A stretch of DNA of 64,000 nt from Bryobacterales bacterium (GCA_020846745.1 JADLDI010000079.1:31247-95246); one strand, 5' to 3'. Shown: positions 40,601 through 49,972, numbered from the stretch's first letter. Notes: generated by a model from the letters alone, not told the origin. A program made the numbers and translations.

Positions 40601-43324
40601 ATGAGTACCAAGATTAAGAAGCGCCAGACCGATGCCCACGACATTTGGCGTGGGCGCGATCCGCTGGACGTCTTCTTCCAACCCCGCAACGTGGCCGTCG
40701 TCGGGGCTACCGAAGCCGCGGGTAGCATCGGCCGCACAACTCTTTGGAACCTCATCAGTTCTCCCTTTGGCGGAACCGTGTTTCCGGTGAATCCGAAACG
40801 CGGCAGTATCCTCGGTATCAAGGCATACCCGTCCGTTAAAGACGTTCCCGCCCAAGTCGACCTCGCCGTCGTCGTCACCGCTGCCGCCACCGTCCCCAGC
40901 GTCCTTCAGGAATGCGCGGACGCCGGTGTCGACGGCGCCATTGTGATCTCCGCCGGATTCCAGGAACTCGGCCCCAAGGGGGAAGCCCTTCAGAAGCAGG
41001 TGAAAGACATCGCTCTCGAAAGCGGTATGCGCGTCATCGGACCCAATTGCCTGGGCCTGATGTCGCCGCTCAGCGGCCTGAACGCCAGCTTTGCCGCCTC
41101 CATGGCGCGGCCCGGCTCCGTCGGCTTCATCAGCCAGAGCGGCGCGCTGTGCACCGCCGTCCTCGATTGGTCGATGGAAGCCCAAATCGGCTTTAGCGCG
41201 TTTATCTCCTGCGGCGCCATGGTCGACGTTAACTGGGGCGACCTCATTTACTACCTCGGCCAGGACGCCCGCACACGCTCCATCCTCATCTACATGGAAA
41301 GCGTCGGCGACGCCCGATCCTTCCTTTCCGCCGCCCGCGAAGTCGCCCTGCAGAAACCCATCATCGTGATCAAGGCCGGACGCACCGCCGCCGGCGGTAA
41401 AGCCGCTGCCTCCCATACGGGCGCGCTCACCGGTTCCGACGACGTTCTCGATGCGGCTTTCCGCCGCTCCGGCGTGCTCCGCGTCAACAATATTGCGGAG
41501 TTGTTCTATATGGCGGACGTGCTCGCCAAACAGCCTCGCCCCAAAGGTCCGCGGCTCACGATTATGACCAATGCCGGTGGTCCCGCCGTGCTCGCCACCG
41601 ACGCGCTGATCAGCGCCGGCGGCCAACTCGCCGAAATCTCGCCTGAGACTTTCAACGAACTCAACAGCTTCCTCCCGCCCCACTGGAGCCGCAACAACCC
41701 GGTCGACATCCTCGGCGACGCTGGAGCCGACCGCTACGCGAAAGCCCTCGAAATCTGCGCGAAAGATCCCAATAGCGACGGTCTGCTGGTCGTACTCACA
41801 CCCCAGGCGATGACAGAAGCGACCAAGACCGCGGAACTTCTCAAACCCTACGCAAGCTTCCGCGATAAACCCGTGCTGGCCAGTTGGATGGGCGGACCCG
41901 AAGTTGAATCCGGCATCCACATCCTCAACGGCGCCAACATTCCGGCGTTCCCTTACCCGGACACAGCGGCCCGCATGTTCTACTACATGTACCGCTACAC
42001 CTACAATCTGCAGGGCCTTTATGAAACCCCCGCGGCGCTTGAGGACGAAGACGTACCAGTCGATCGCGCAACGGTAAAGACGATCATTGAGCGAGCCCGC
42101 AACGCCGGACGCACCCTGCTCACCGAAGCCGAATCGAAGCGCATTCTCTCCGCTTACGGCATCCCCACACCCGATTGCGCTGTCGCCACAACGGTAGAGG
42201 AAGCCATCGAAGCCGCTGAGCGCATCGGCTATCCCGTCGCCATCAAGCTCCACTCCGAAACACTCACCCACAAGACCGACGTTGGCGGCGTCATCCTCAA
42301 CATCACCAGCCCCGGAGACGTCCGGCGGTCGTTTGAAAAGATCGCGCTACAGGTTCAGTCCAAAGCCGGTAAGGGGCATTTCCTCGGCGTCACCATCCAG
42401 CCCATGGTGTCGATGCCTTCCAGCTACGAACTGATTCTCGGCAGCAGTCTCGACCCGCAATTCGGACCCGTCCTCCTGTTCGGTGTCGGCGGCCAACTCG
42501 TCGAAGTGTTTAAGGACCGTGCTCTCGCCCTTCCGCCGCTCACCTCCACGCTCGCCCGCCGCATGATGGAGCAAACGAAGATCTACACCGCGCTCCAAGG
42601 TGTCCGCGGCCGCGCCCCCGTCGACATGGGCGAACTCGAACAACTGATGGTCCGTTTCTCGCACCTCGTGGCCGAACAGCGCTTCATCAAGGAAATCGAC
42701 ATCAACCCGCTGCTCGCCTCGCCCGAAGGCTTCATGGCGCTAGATGCCCGTATTGTTCTGCACGACGCGGCGCTCGAAACCAAGGACATCCCGCGCCTGG
42801 CCATTCGGCCCTACCCACGCCGTTACGAGTCCACCGTCCGGATGAAGAACGGCGACACCGTGGAAGTACGGCCCATCCGCCCCGAAGACGAACCGCTCAT
42901 TGTCAAGTTCCACCAGACGCTGTCGGAACGTACCGTCTACTTCCGCTACCTGCAGATGTTGAACCTCGGCCAGCGCACCGCGCACGAGCGGCTGATCCGC
43001 ATCTGCTTCATCGATTACGATCGCGAACTCGCCTTCGTCATGGTCCACAACCACGAAATCATCGGGGTCGGCCGCCTGCACAAGCTTCGGGGGACGCAGG
43101 ACGTCGAGTTCGCCGAAGTGATCAGCGACGCCTACCAGGGACAAGGGCTAGGCAAACGCATGCTGGAGAAACTGATCGCCGTCGCTCGCGCCGAAGGCAT
43201 GAAGCGCGTCGTGGCCGACATCCACAGCGAAAACGTCGCGATGCAAGCCATCTGCCGCAACCTGGGATTCGAAATCGAACGCGAGTTCGGCGACCCCACC
43301 GTCTCCGCCACTCTCGTTCTCTAA
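40601..43324 (+). CDS. ADP-forming acyl-CoA synthetase fused to GNAT acetyltransferase
   Basis: This 907-residue protein has the order CoA-binding domain (about 15-140, NVAVVGATEAAGSIGRTTLW), succinyl-CoA ligase-like domains (about 150-460) with the phosphohistidine motif AASHTGALTGSDDVLDAAF, an ATP-grasp domain (about 480-710, GYPVAIKLHSETLTHKTDVG), and a C-terminal GNAT domain from about 745 (YQGQGLGKRMLEKLIAVARA). The order is that of Pat/PatZ protein lysine acetyltransferases. In PatZ the synthetase half has lost the catalytic histidine; here the His near residue 271 is kept, so it may be an active acetate-CoA ligase as well. It lies alone, 20 bases after the frameshifted reading frame. 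Confidence 0.88.
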   Translation: MSTKIKKRQTDAHDIWRGRDPLDVFFQPRNVAVVGATEAAGSIGRTTLWNLISSPFGGTVFPVNPKRGSILGIKAYPSVKDVPAQVDLAVVVTAAATVPSVLQECADAGVDGAIVISAGFQELGPKGEALQKQVKDIALESGMRVIGPNCLGLMSPLSGLNASFAASMARPGSVGFISQSGALCTAVLDWSMEAQIGFSAFISCGAMVDVNWGDLIYYLGQDARTRSILIYMESVGDARSFLSAAREVALQKPIIVIKAGRTAAGGKAAASHTGALTGSDDVLDAAFRRSGVLRVNNIAELFYMADVLAKQPRPKGPRLTIMTNAGGPAVLATDALISAGGQLAEISPETFNELNSFLPPHWSRNNPVDILGDAGADRYAKALEICAKDPNSDGLLVVLTPQAMTEATKTAELLKPYASFRDKPVLASWMGGPEVESGIHILNGANIPAFPYPDTAARMFYYMYRYTYNLQGLYETPAALEDEDVPVDRATVKTIIERARNAGRTLLTEAESKRILSAYGIPTPDCAVATTVEEAIEAAERIGYPVAIKLHSETLTHKTDVGGVILNITSPGDVRRSFEKIALQVQSKAGKGHFLGVTIQPMVSMPSSYELILGSSLDPQFGPVLLFGVGGQLVEVFKDRALALPPLTSTLARRMMEQTKIYTALQGVRGRAPVDMGELEQLMVRFSHLVAEQRFIKEIDINPLLASPEGFMALDARIVLHDAALETKDIPRLAIRPYPRRYESTVRMKNGDTVEVRPIRPEDEPLIVKFHQTLSERTVYFRYLQMLNLGQRTAHERLIRICFIDYDRELAFVMVHNHEIIGVGRLHKLRGTQDVEFAEVISDAYQGQGLGKRMLEKLIAVARAEGMKRVVADIHSENVAMQAICRNLGFEIEREFGDPTVSATLVL

Positions 43325-43333
43325 GTACAACCG

Positions 43334-43370
43334 GTGTGGGGCTGCGTCGCCGCGGCCCCACGCTTCTTTA
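43334..43370 (+). terminator. Possible terminator between convergent genes
   Basis: GTGTGGGGC (43334-43342) pairs with GCCCCACGC (43355-43363) over a 12-base loop, followed by TTCTTTACTT. The T-tract is imperfect. It lies between the synthetase gene and thiS, and would serve the plus strand. Confidence 0.5.
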
Positions 43371-43586
43371 CTTGCCGCCCCCCACAAACATTACAATCTC
43401 CACTTCTGCCCCCTCGTCCACCAGAGTCTCCCCCCACTGCCCTTTCCTGACAATCCGCCGGTTCAGCTCGATCGCCACCCGATCCGCCGGAACCTCCAAA
43501 TGCGTCAATAGCGCAGCCACAGTCAACCCGGCAGGCACCGTACGAGCCTCGCCGTTCACCGTAATCTCAATCAAAACAGGCTCCAC
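43368..43586 (-). CDS. thiS: Sulfur carrier protein ThiS
   Basis: This 72-residue beta-grasp protein donates sulfur for the thiazole ring of thiamine. It opens MEPVLIEITVNGEARTVPAG, then LTVAALLTHLEVPADRVAIE and RIVRKGQWGETLVDEGAEVE, ending MFVGGGK. ThiS must end in a C-terminal Gly-Gly that is adenylated by ThiF; here a lysine follows the three glycines. Either the last residue is removed or the reading is off by a base in the six-G run of the gene. No thiG or thiF is adjacent. Confidence 0.88.
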   Translation of the reverse strand: MEPVLIEITVNGEARTVPAGLTVAALLTHLEVPADRVAIELNRRIVRKGQWGETLVDEGAEVEIVMFVGGGK

Positions 43587-43637
43587 ACAAACACTGTCCT
43601 ATCCGCAGCCAGGCCCACGGCCGGCGCCCGCGCTGCC

Positions 43638-43712
43638 TCAACCACCGCCCCCAAACAGCCGTATCACCAGCACCACCACCACCATCGCCAACAACCCGAG
43701 AATGATTTCCAA
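43638..43712 (-). CDS. Candidate 24-residue membrane microprotein
   Basis: A TTG at 43710-43712 opens the frame MEIILGLLAMVVVVLVIRLF followed by four glycines and a TGA at 43638-43640. The stretch is a single hydrophobic helix with one arginine and a glycine tail. A GGGAG lies eight bases before the TTG. It is too short for statistical support, so the call is tentative. It lies between the TonB receptor and thiS on the same strand. Confidence 0.35.
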   Translation of the reverse strand: MEIILGLLAMVVVVLVIRLFGGGG

Positions 43713-43733
43713 AGAGCAACTCCCGTCTTTTAC

Positions 43734-46100
43734 TCAAAATCCGATCTTAACGCCCGCCACGGCCCATGCCTTCGGCGTAGCGAACCCGTCTTCATAGTAG
43801 ACGCGGTTCAACGCATTCTCGATGCGTGTATAAAGCTCCCAGCGTATGCGGTCCCCCGCCATGCGGCTGTAACGTGCCACAATGTCCATCTTTACCGGAC
43901 CCTTGAACACAAACGGCCTGCTCCCGCCCGCAAACAGCGGATATACATACTTCGAAGCCGCGAACAGGTCCATGGTCACGTCCAGATGCCGCGTGAACTG
44001 ATGCGTCACCAGCGCTGTTGCCATATGCGGCGAAATCCGGATGCTTGATACGGACCCGCCCACGAGCGTCGAACTCCGCTCATCGGCGTTGGTATAGGTA
44101 TACGCCGCGTGCACACGGGTAAGCCGCGAAACGCTCGCCTCACCCGACAACTCGACTCCCCGAGCCAGTCCGCCACCCGTGTTTCGATACCCCGAAAACC
44201 GTCCATAGGGATCGCTTTCGGGATTGATCAACCCGCTGAAATCGAACCCGATCACCTGCTGCAATCGCGTATAGAACGCTGTCGCCGACACGCGCACGCG
44301 CGAATTCGCGAAATACTGGTCGATTCCCGCATCCCCCGCCAGCGACCGTTCGGGCGCCAGCAGCGGATCGCCATACGGGCTGAACGAACCCATAAAGAAC
44401 GAGTATCCGAACCGCTCGTAGAGCGTCGGCACACGGTACGAGTTCCCCGCATGCGCCCGCAACTTCGTCCCTGTCTTCGGCACAAAGTACGACAGCGCCA
44501 CATCCCCCGTTTTCGCGTCCGGCGGAGTCAACAGCCGCGTATTCGCATACTGTGGCGACCCGCCCGTGAACCGCGGCCGCGCCAGGTCGAACCGCTGCCA
44601 GCGGCCGGATAGCATCACCTGCAAGCGGTCGCCCAGCGTCCGCCACTGGTCCTGCACAAACAACGCATGGCTCGCCTGGTTCACTTCCACGCGCGCTGCC
44701 GTTCGCAGGCTTATCACCGCATTCTCGTCGACCGACCGGTTGTCGTACCGTTCGCGTTCATACTCGTACCCGCCCGAGAGAAAGTGCCGCCAAGGCAGCA
44801 TCAGATCGGTGCGCAGTTGAGCCGTATCCACGCGACTGGCGAACAGGTTGCTGTTCGGAACCGCCGGCTGAAACCGCGGACCCACCGGACCATCCCGGTT
44901 GTCCCGCTCCGTCCCCATGTACTGGTAATTTCCGCGGAAAGAGGCCGCCGGAGTGAATTGATGGGTCACTGTCGCGAGCGTTGACACGAAGCGTCCGGCC
45001 CGCCGCGCATCCGGATCGTTCAATGCCCGCGAAAACGTCACCCCTTCCACTGCCCGTACATCAGAGGTCGACGGCAACGCCGTCAGCGCAAACGGAGCCA
45101 CGTTCAGGCCGGTGAAGTTATCGCTCGCAAACAGCCGCACGCCGTACGTAGTCGCCGGCCGCGCGCGCCACCACACCGATCCCTGGCCCGACGTGTTCCG
45201 GTACCGATCATCTCCATCCACGCCGCTCGTCACATTCAAATGCGTGATCCCCGCCGCGTACTTCACGCGATCGTTCTTGATTCCGCCGCGCATCTTCGCC
45301 GTCCCGCGGAACAGCCCCAACCCGCCGCCTTCCACCGTCAACTCCCCGTGAGCCGGACCACCGCCTTGCTCCGTCACCACGTTGATCACACCGCCCATGG
45401 CATGCGTGCCATAGAGCGACGACCCGGACCCGCGCAACACCTCCGTGCGCGCCGTATCCGCCAGCAGCAGATCGCCGAAGAATCCCATCGCGTCCCCTTG
45501 CGGCGCACTCGTGTCGCGGAACCGGAACCCGTCGATCAGCACCGAGGTATCGAATGTCCGCATCCCGCGCGTTTGCACTCGTGCCAGCGACCCCGGGCCG
45601 CCCAGTTGCGCGATCCGCAATCCCGGCGTCAGCCTTAGCGCTTCCACCAGCGAATACTCCTCACGCCGGTCCAGTTGCTTGCTGTCGATTACATCGAATG
45701 CTTTGGAAACTTCATCGGTCGACTGTGCCGTCGACGCCGCCGTAATCACGACCTGCGTCGACATCGGCGTCACCCGCACCGTCACGTCCCGTTCTACGGT
45801 CTCCCCGGCCCGCACGCCGATTGCCTCTGGCGAGGATGCCAGTCCCGAAGCCTCCGCTGTCATCCAGTACGCCGAAGGCGCAACAGATGTCAGCTTGAAT
45901 CCGCCCTGCGCATCGGTACGCGCCGTCAATGCCGGACGTCCGTCACGCGCCTGTAGTTGAACAATGGCATCGGGCACGGCCGCCCCACTCGTGTCGGTGA
46001 CCCGTCCCGTTACCTGGCCCGCACCTTGCGCGGACGAGCCTGCAGGCGGCTCCGCCGCCCCCGCCCAAAGTAGAAGAAATGAAATGAGGATTGCGAACAT
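43734..46100 (-). CDS. TonB-dependent outer membrane receptor, probably cobalamin (BtuB-like)
   Basis: This 788-residue protein has a signal peptide (ILISFLLLWAGAAEPPAG), a carboxypeptidase-regulatory-like beta domain (about 25-110, GRVTDTSGAAVPDAIVQLQA), a plug domain (about 125-235, LRLTPGLRIAQLGGPG with IDGFRFRDTSAPQG), and a long beta barrel ending in an aromatic/hydrophobic terminus (AVAGVKIGF). A cobalamin riboswitch precedes the gene on the same strand, so the ligand is most likely vitamin B12 or a related corrinoid. No btuCDF genes are next to it. Confidence 0.88.
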   Translation of the reverse strand: MFAILISFLLLWAGAAEPPAGSSAQGAGQVTGRVTDTSGAAVPDAIVQLQARDGRPALTARTDAQGGFKLTSVAPSAYWMTAEASGLASSPEAIGVRAGETVERDVTVRVTPMSTQVVITAASTAQSTDEVSKAFDVIDSKQLDRREEYSLVEALRLTPGLRIAQLGGPGSLARVQTRGMRTFDTSVLIDGFRFRDTSAPQGDAMGFFGDLLLADTARTEVLRGSGSSLYGTHAMGGVINVVTEQGGGPAHGELTVEGGGLGLFRGTAKMRGGIKNDRVKYAAGITHLNVTSGVDGDDRYRNTSGQGSVWWRARPATTYGVRLFASDNFTGLNVAPFALTALPSTSDVRAVEGVTFSRALNDPDARRAGRFVSTLATVTHQFTPAASFRGNYQYMGTERDNRDGPVGPRFQPAVPNSNLFASRVDTAQLRTDLMLPWRHFLSGGYEYERERYDNRSVDENAVISLRTAARVEVNQASHALFVQDQWRTLGDRLQVMLSGRWQRFDLARPRFTGGSPQYANTRLLTPPDAKTGDVALSYFVPKTGTKLRAHAGNSYRVPTLYERFGYSFFMGSFSPYGDPLLAPERSLAGDAGIDQYFANSRVRVSATAFYTRLQQVIGFDFSGLINPESDPYGRFSGYRNTGGGLARGVELSGEASVSRLTRVHAAYTYTNADERSSTLVGGSVSSIRISPHMATALVTHQFTRHLDVTMDLFAASKYVYPLFAGGSRPFVFKGPVKMDIVARYSRMAGDRIRWELYTRIENALNRVYYEDGFATPKAWAVAGVKIGF

Positions 46101-46139
46101 GCACCTCTCCCTAGAAGGTCATGGAGTCTACGCCTGCTG

Positions 46140-46340
46140 TGTCAGGCGCGCCACTTGGCAGGTCTTCGGACTTGCAGGCTCACTTGTTATGACCTACTAG
46201 CCCTTGCTTCCCAACCCTTTCTTGTGGTCAGTGCTTTTTTGGGCGTTCGTTCCTGCTTACCGCTGCTGGACAGTCCCGGCGTCTCACCGGGTTCCCTTTT
46301 GAGTGCTGTTTAAACAAGCACACCAGTTGGCAGTTCTTAA
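46140..46340 (-). ncRNA. Cobalamin (AdoCbl) riboswitch
   Basis: On the minus strand the leader of the receptor gene contains the conserved elements in order: CTGGTG, AAAAGGGAACCCGGTGAGAC, CGGGACTGTCC, AGCAGCGGTAA, and the B12 box AGTCCGAAGACCTGCC (46157-46172), ending in TGGC (46150-46153). That order and spacing match the AdoCbl riboswitch class that lowers expression of B12 uptake genes when corrinoid is plentiful. It lies about 50-240 bases before the ATG at 46100. The outer boundaries are approximate. Confidence 0.92.
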
Positions 46341-46384
46341 CTTAGAGCGTGCAGGCTTGGAAGTCAAGGCTTCGCTCGCGAGCG

Positions 46385-47746
46385 TTATTCTTTCGGGCCG
46401 ATACCGAGCGACTTCATCTTGCGGTAGAGATGGCTACGCTCTAACCCCAGCAGTTCCGCGGCACGGGTGATGTTGCCTTTCGTGTCGTCGAGTTTGCGGA
46501 GGATGTACTCGCGCTCGACAGTTTCGCGAACCTCCTGGAGCGATCCTGAATGTTCGGCAGCCGCGCGCTCGGCCGCCGGGCGCCGGGCCGGGCTGATGGG
46601 GATGTGGCGTGCGTCGATACGAACCTGCGGATTCATGATGACGATCCGCTCCATGAGGTTCTTCAGCTCTCGCACGTTGCCCGGCCAGTGGTACTCGCGC
46701 AACAGTTGATACGCCTCCGGCGTGAACTCTTTGGGCTTCTTGCCGTACGCCCGCGCGAACTCAGAGACGAAGTGATCGGCCAGCACCGGGATGTCTTCCA
46801 CGCGCTCGCGTAGCGGCGGTACATAGAATGGAATCACGTTAAGCCGGTAGAACAGGTCCTCGCGGAAGTTACCCTTCTCGATCTCCTCTTCCAGGTTCTT
46901 ATTTGTGGCGGCAATTACCCGCGCATCCACTTTGATGGACTCGTGCGCCCCCACCGGCTGCACCCGCTGATCCTCCAAGACGCGCAGGACCTTGGCCTGC
47001 GTCTTCAGGCTCATATCGCCCACTTCGTCCAGGAAAATGGTCCCGCCGTCCGCCCGCTGGAACTTGCCGATCTTGTCCTCGCTCGCGCCGGTGAAACTGC
47101 CCTTGCGGTGACCGAACAGTTCGCTTTCAATCAGTTCCTCGGGGATGGCCGCGCAGTTCACCTCCACAAACGCATCCCGCGACCTGTTGCTGAGCGCATG
47201 AATCGCCTGCGCCACCAACTCCTTCCCCGTCCCCGATTCCCCATAGATCAGCACCCGCCCGTTCGTCGCCGCCATCAGCGACAGCTGCTGCCGCAGTGCT
47301 TTCATGGGGACGGAGTCGCCGAGGATGCGAGTGGCTTGATCGCCCCGCAAACTGCGGATCTCCAACTCCATCCGCCGCTGGTGGATCGCGTTCTTGGCCA
47401 CTACGATCACCTTCTGGATGGTCAGCGGTTTCTCCAGAAAATCGAACGCCCCGAGCTTAGTCGCCTTTACGGCCGTCTCGATGTTGCCGTGCCCTGAGAT
47501 CACCACCACGGCCGGCCGGTCGTCGGGCGGGATCTCCTGGATCCGCTCCAGCGTCCCCAACCCGTCCATTCCCGGCAGCCAGATATCCAGCAGAACCAGT
47601 TCATAGGGCTGCCGCTGCAAAGCGGTCAAACACTCTTCGCCGGAAGCCACCGCGTCCGGCGAAAACCCTTCGTCCTCCAGCACACCCGACAGTGAATCGC
47701 GGATACCGGGTTCGTCGTCCACTACCAGCACCCGAACAGTTCTCAT
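46385..47746 (-). CDS. Sigma-54-dependent response regulator (NtrX-like)
   Basis: This 453-residue protein has a receiver domain (VRVLVVDDEPGIRDSLSGVL, phosphoacceptor in VLLDIWLPGMDGLG), an AAA+ sigma-54 activation domain with Walker A YGESGTGKELVAQAIH and the GSFTGASEDK loop that contacts sigma-54, and a Fis-type helix-turn-helix near the end (ITRAAELLGLERSHLYRKM). It is encoded one base after the histidine kinase gene, so the pair is an NtrY/NtrX-like nitrogen or redox regulator. Target promoters would be sigma-54 types, not identifiable here. Confidence 0.93.
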   Translation of the reverse strand: MRTVRVLVVDDEPGIRDSLSGVLEDEGFSPDAVASGEECLTALQRQPYELVLLDIWLPGMDGLGTLERIQEIPPDDRPAVVVISGHGNIETAVKATKLGAFDFLEKPLTIQKVIVVAKNAIHQRRMELEIRSLRGDQATRILGDSVPMKALRQQLSLMAATNGRVLIYGESGTGKELVAQAIHALSNRSRDAFVEVNCAAIPEELIESELFGHRKGSFTGASEDKIGKFQRADGGTIFLDEVGDMSLKTQAKVLRVLEDQRVQPVGAHESIKVDARVIAATNKNLEEEIEKGNFREDLFYRLNVIPFYVPPLRERVEDIPVLADHFVSEFARAYGKKPKEFTPEAYQLLREYHWPGNVRELKNLMERIVIMNPQVRIDARHIPISPARRPAAERAAAEHSGSLQEVRETVEREYILRKLDDTKGNITRAAELLGLERSHLYRKMKSLGIGPKE

Positions 47747-49843
47747 CTAGCTCACCCTCGGCACGGCGACCCCAACCGCCGGCGCCGCCGCCTGCGGTTG
47801 ATGCACGGGAATCTCGATCAGGAAGCGTGCGCCGCAAGGGTGGTTGTCTTCCACACGGATCTGCGCCCCGTGGTCGGCCAGGATGTGGTGGACGATTGCG
47901 AGGCCCAGCCCCGTGCCCCGGCCCTTGGTGGAGAAGTACGGAAGGAAGAGGCGATCGCGATCTTCGGGTTGGATGCCGTGGCCGGTGTCGGCGATTGAAA
48001 GCTCCACGGTGTCGGAGGAGGTCAACTGGGTAGCGACGGTGAGCATAGGCGTTTCACAACCCTGCATGGCTTCCGCCGCGTTGTCCACCAGATTCACCAC
48101 CACCCGCCTGATCTGGTCCCGATCGATCATCACCGGCGGCAGGTCTGTCTGTAAGTTCTTCTGCAAAGTGATCTGTTCCAGTCTGCCAGCAAACACGCTC
48201 AAGGCGCCATCCACCACTTCATTCAAATCGGCTGCAACCGGCTGTGCCGCTGGAAATCGCGCGAACTGCGAAAACTCGTTCACCAGCGTCTTCACCGACT
48301 CCACTTCCGCCGATATCGTCAGCGAGCACTGCCGCAAAATCCGCATCACCTCGGCCGGTATCGACGCCGCGTTCTCCGATTTTTCCAACTGCCGGGCAAT
48401 CCGCTCCGCGCTGAGCGAAATCGGCGTCAGCGGATTCTTCATCTCGTGGGCGATCCGCCGCGCCACCTCATGCCACGCCGCCGACTTTTGGGCGCGCAGC
48501 AGTTCCGACGTATCCTCGATCACCACCACCCACCCCGTCGTATGCTTGCCTACCAGCGCCGCCACGGTGATCGACAGGTGCAGCGTGTGCCTGTCCAGTT
48601 CGAGTTCCATTTGTCCGGAAGCTACGCCCGTGCGCCGCGCACGGTTCAGCAGGTAATGAAGCTCCCGCGCGTCCTCCGCCGAAAACAGGTCTTCCAGCCG
48701 TACCGCCCGCGCCACGCGCTCGGCTCCCATCATCGCCACGAATGCCGAGTTCACACGCTGGATCCGCCGCTCGCCCGATAGCGAAATCACCCCGGTTGGA
48801 ATCGATTCCAGAATGGCCTCGGTGAAGTTGCGCCGCCGCTCCAGTTCCCGCTCGTTGGCTTGTAAGTCCGACGCCATTTCGTTAAACGCGCGCACCAGTG
48901 TCCCGAGTTCATCGATCGCGTCCGTCTCGATCCGATGGTTCAGGTTCCCCGACCGTAACTGTTTGGCCGCCTCTACCAGTTCCGCAATGGGCCCGGATAG
49001 CTGCCGTGCGAAAAACAGCGCAATCCACGTCGCCACATACAGTACAAACAGGCTCAACAACAACAGAAGCAGGATGTAGAAGAACCGCGCCTCTTTCCGG
49101 AACACGATCAATTGCGCGTATTCCGCGATCTCCGACTCGATCGATTGCTGCGTTGCCGCCAGGTCAAGCTGCAGCCGCGCCCGCACCGTCAACTCGCCTT
49201 CACCCACGTTCGCCGAGTAGGCGATCAACCGCGGATTGGGCTGCTCCGGCGGGGCCGCGGTGCACACCATCAACACGGTCCCATCCGGGCGCCGCAGCCG
49301 TACGTCGTGCAGGTGCAGATCGTCGCAGAGCTTTTGGTTGAATAGCGCGGGCCGCACTCCGGTTTCCAGGTACGCGTGTGTCGAAGGATGATCTCCCAGC
49401 CACCGCGCCACCGCATGCGCGCGCAGCCGTGTCTCCGTATCGAACTCGTTGCTGACCTCAATCAAGTTTCGGTGGATGCTCTCGATCGGCCGCGAGAACC
49501 ACTTGTCCAGGTTCCGGTTCAGCACCTGGATGGCAAACACGAACAGGAAGATCACCGGCAGAAAGCTGAGCGCCAGGGCTCCGGCCACCAGTTTCGTCCG
49601 CAGCCGCGATCCTTCCCTGCCCTTGCGCCGCTCGATATAGAGCTTCACGCCGGTACGGACCAGCATCCACGCCAAGGCCACCATGAGGATGAAGACGAGG
49701 GTGGAGACAGCCCAGAAAACGAAGGTCTGGACGGTCGACGACGGACCGTACTCTCCAAACGAGAACGACCCCTGCCACACCATCAGCGTCACCAGTATGG
49801 CGAGAAAGAAGACCGCGGTTCCGTACAGGAAGCGCTTTTTCAT
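47747..49843 (-). CDS. Membrane histidine kinase (NtrY-like)
   Basis: This 698-residue protein has an N-terminal TM pair (LYGTAVFFLAILVTLMVWQG, then WAVSTLVFILMVALAWMLV), a third TM, an extracytoplasmic sensor region, a further TM with FARQLSGPIAELVEAAKQLR at the start of a HAMP domain, a PAS domain (about 365-460), a DHp box RRIAHEMKNPLTPISLSAER and a HATPase domain (IRRVVVNLVDNAAEAMQ, then GTGLGLAIVHHIL). The H-E-M-K-N-P-L-T-P motif is the NtrY/NtrB mark. It is directly upstream of the NtrX-like regulator. Confidence 0.93.
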   Translation of the reverse strand: MKKRFLYGTAVFFLAILVTLMVWQGSFSFGEYGPSSTVQTFVFWAVSTLVFILMVALAWMLVRTGVKLYIERRKGREGSRLRTKLVAGALALSFLPVIFLFVFAIQVLNRNLDKWFSRPIESIHRNLIEVSNEFDTETRLRAHAVARWLGDHPSTHAYLETGVRPALFNQKLCDDLHLHDVRLRRPDGTVLMVCTAAPPEQPNPRLIAYSANVGEGELTVRARLQLDLAATQQSIESEIAEYAQLIVFRKEARFFYILLLLLLSLFVLYVATWIALFFARQLSGPIAELVEAAKQLRSGNLNHRIETDAIDELGTLVRAFNEMASDLQANERELERRRNFTEAILESIPTGVISLSGERRIQRVNSAFVAMMGAERVARAVRLEDLFSAEDARELHYLLNRARRTGVASGQMELELDRHTLHLSITVAALVGKHTTGWVVVIEDTSELLRAQKSAAWHEVARRIAHEMKNPLTPISLSAERIARQLEKSENAASIPAEVMRILRQCSLTISAEVESVKTLVNEFSQFARFPAAQPVAADLNEVVDGALSVFAGRLEQITLQKNLQTDLPPVMIDRDQIRRVVVNLVDNAAEAMQGCETPMLTVATQLTSSDTVELSIADTGHGIQPEDRDRLFLPYFSTKGRGTGLGLAIVHHILADHGAQIRVEDNHPCGARFLIEIPVHQPQAAAPAVGVAVPRVS

Positions 49844-49870
49844 GAAAGGGACGCTCTGGTTTTGATTATA

Positions 49871-49918
49871 AAAAAGAGCCCGCCCAAGCCGGTTCCTCCA
49901 ACCGGGTCAGGCGGGCTA
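49871..49918 (-). terminator. Rho-independent terminator after the PilZ gene
   Basis: On the minus strand AGCCCGCC (49917-49910) pairs with GGCGGGCT (49884-49877); an inner stem CCGGTT/AACCGG reinforces it, and CTTTTTTAT follows. It lies between the PilZ stop and the ntrY start. Confidence 0.85.
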
Positions 49919-49972
49919 AGAATGAAGACTCTCAGGAAAGGAGAACGAAACGAACTGACTGCGAACTAAAAC

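Noticed and set aside
40361..42271. 636-codon open frame antisense to the synthetase gene
   Set aside because: Low-complexity glycine/alanine/valine-rich translation typical of an antisense shadow in GC-rich DNA.
43336..43797. Plus-strand open frame of 153 codons over thiS and the microprotein
   Set aside because: Serine/threonine/proline-rich shadow of the minus-strand genes without a ribosome binding site.
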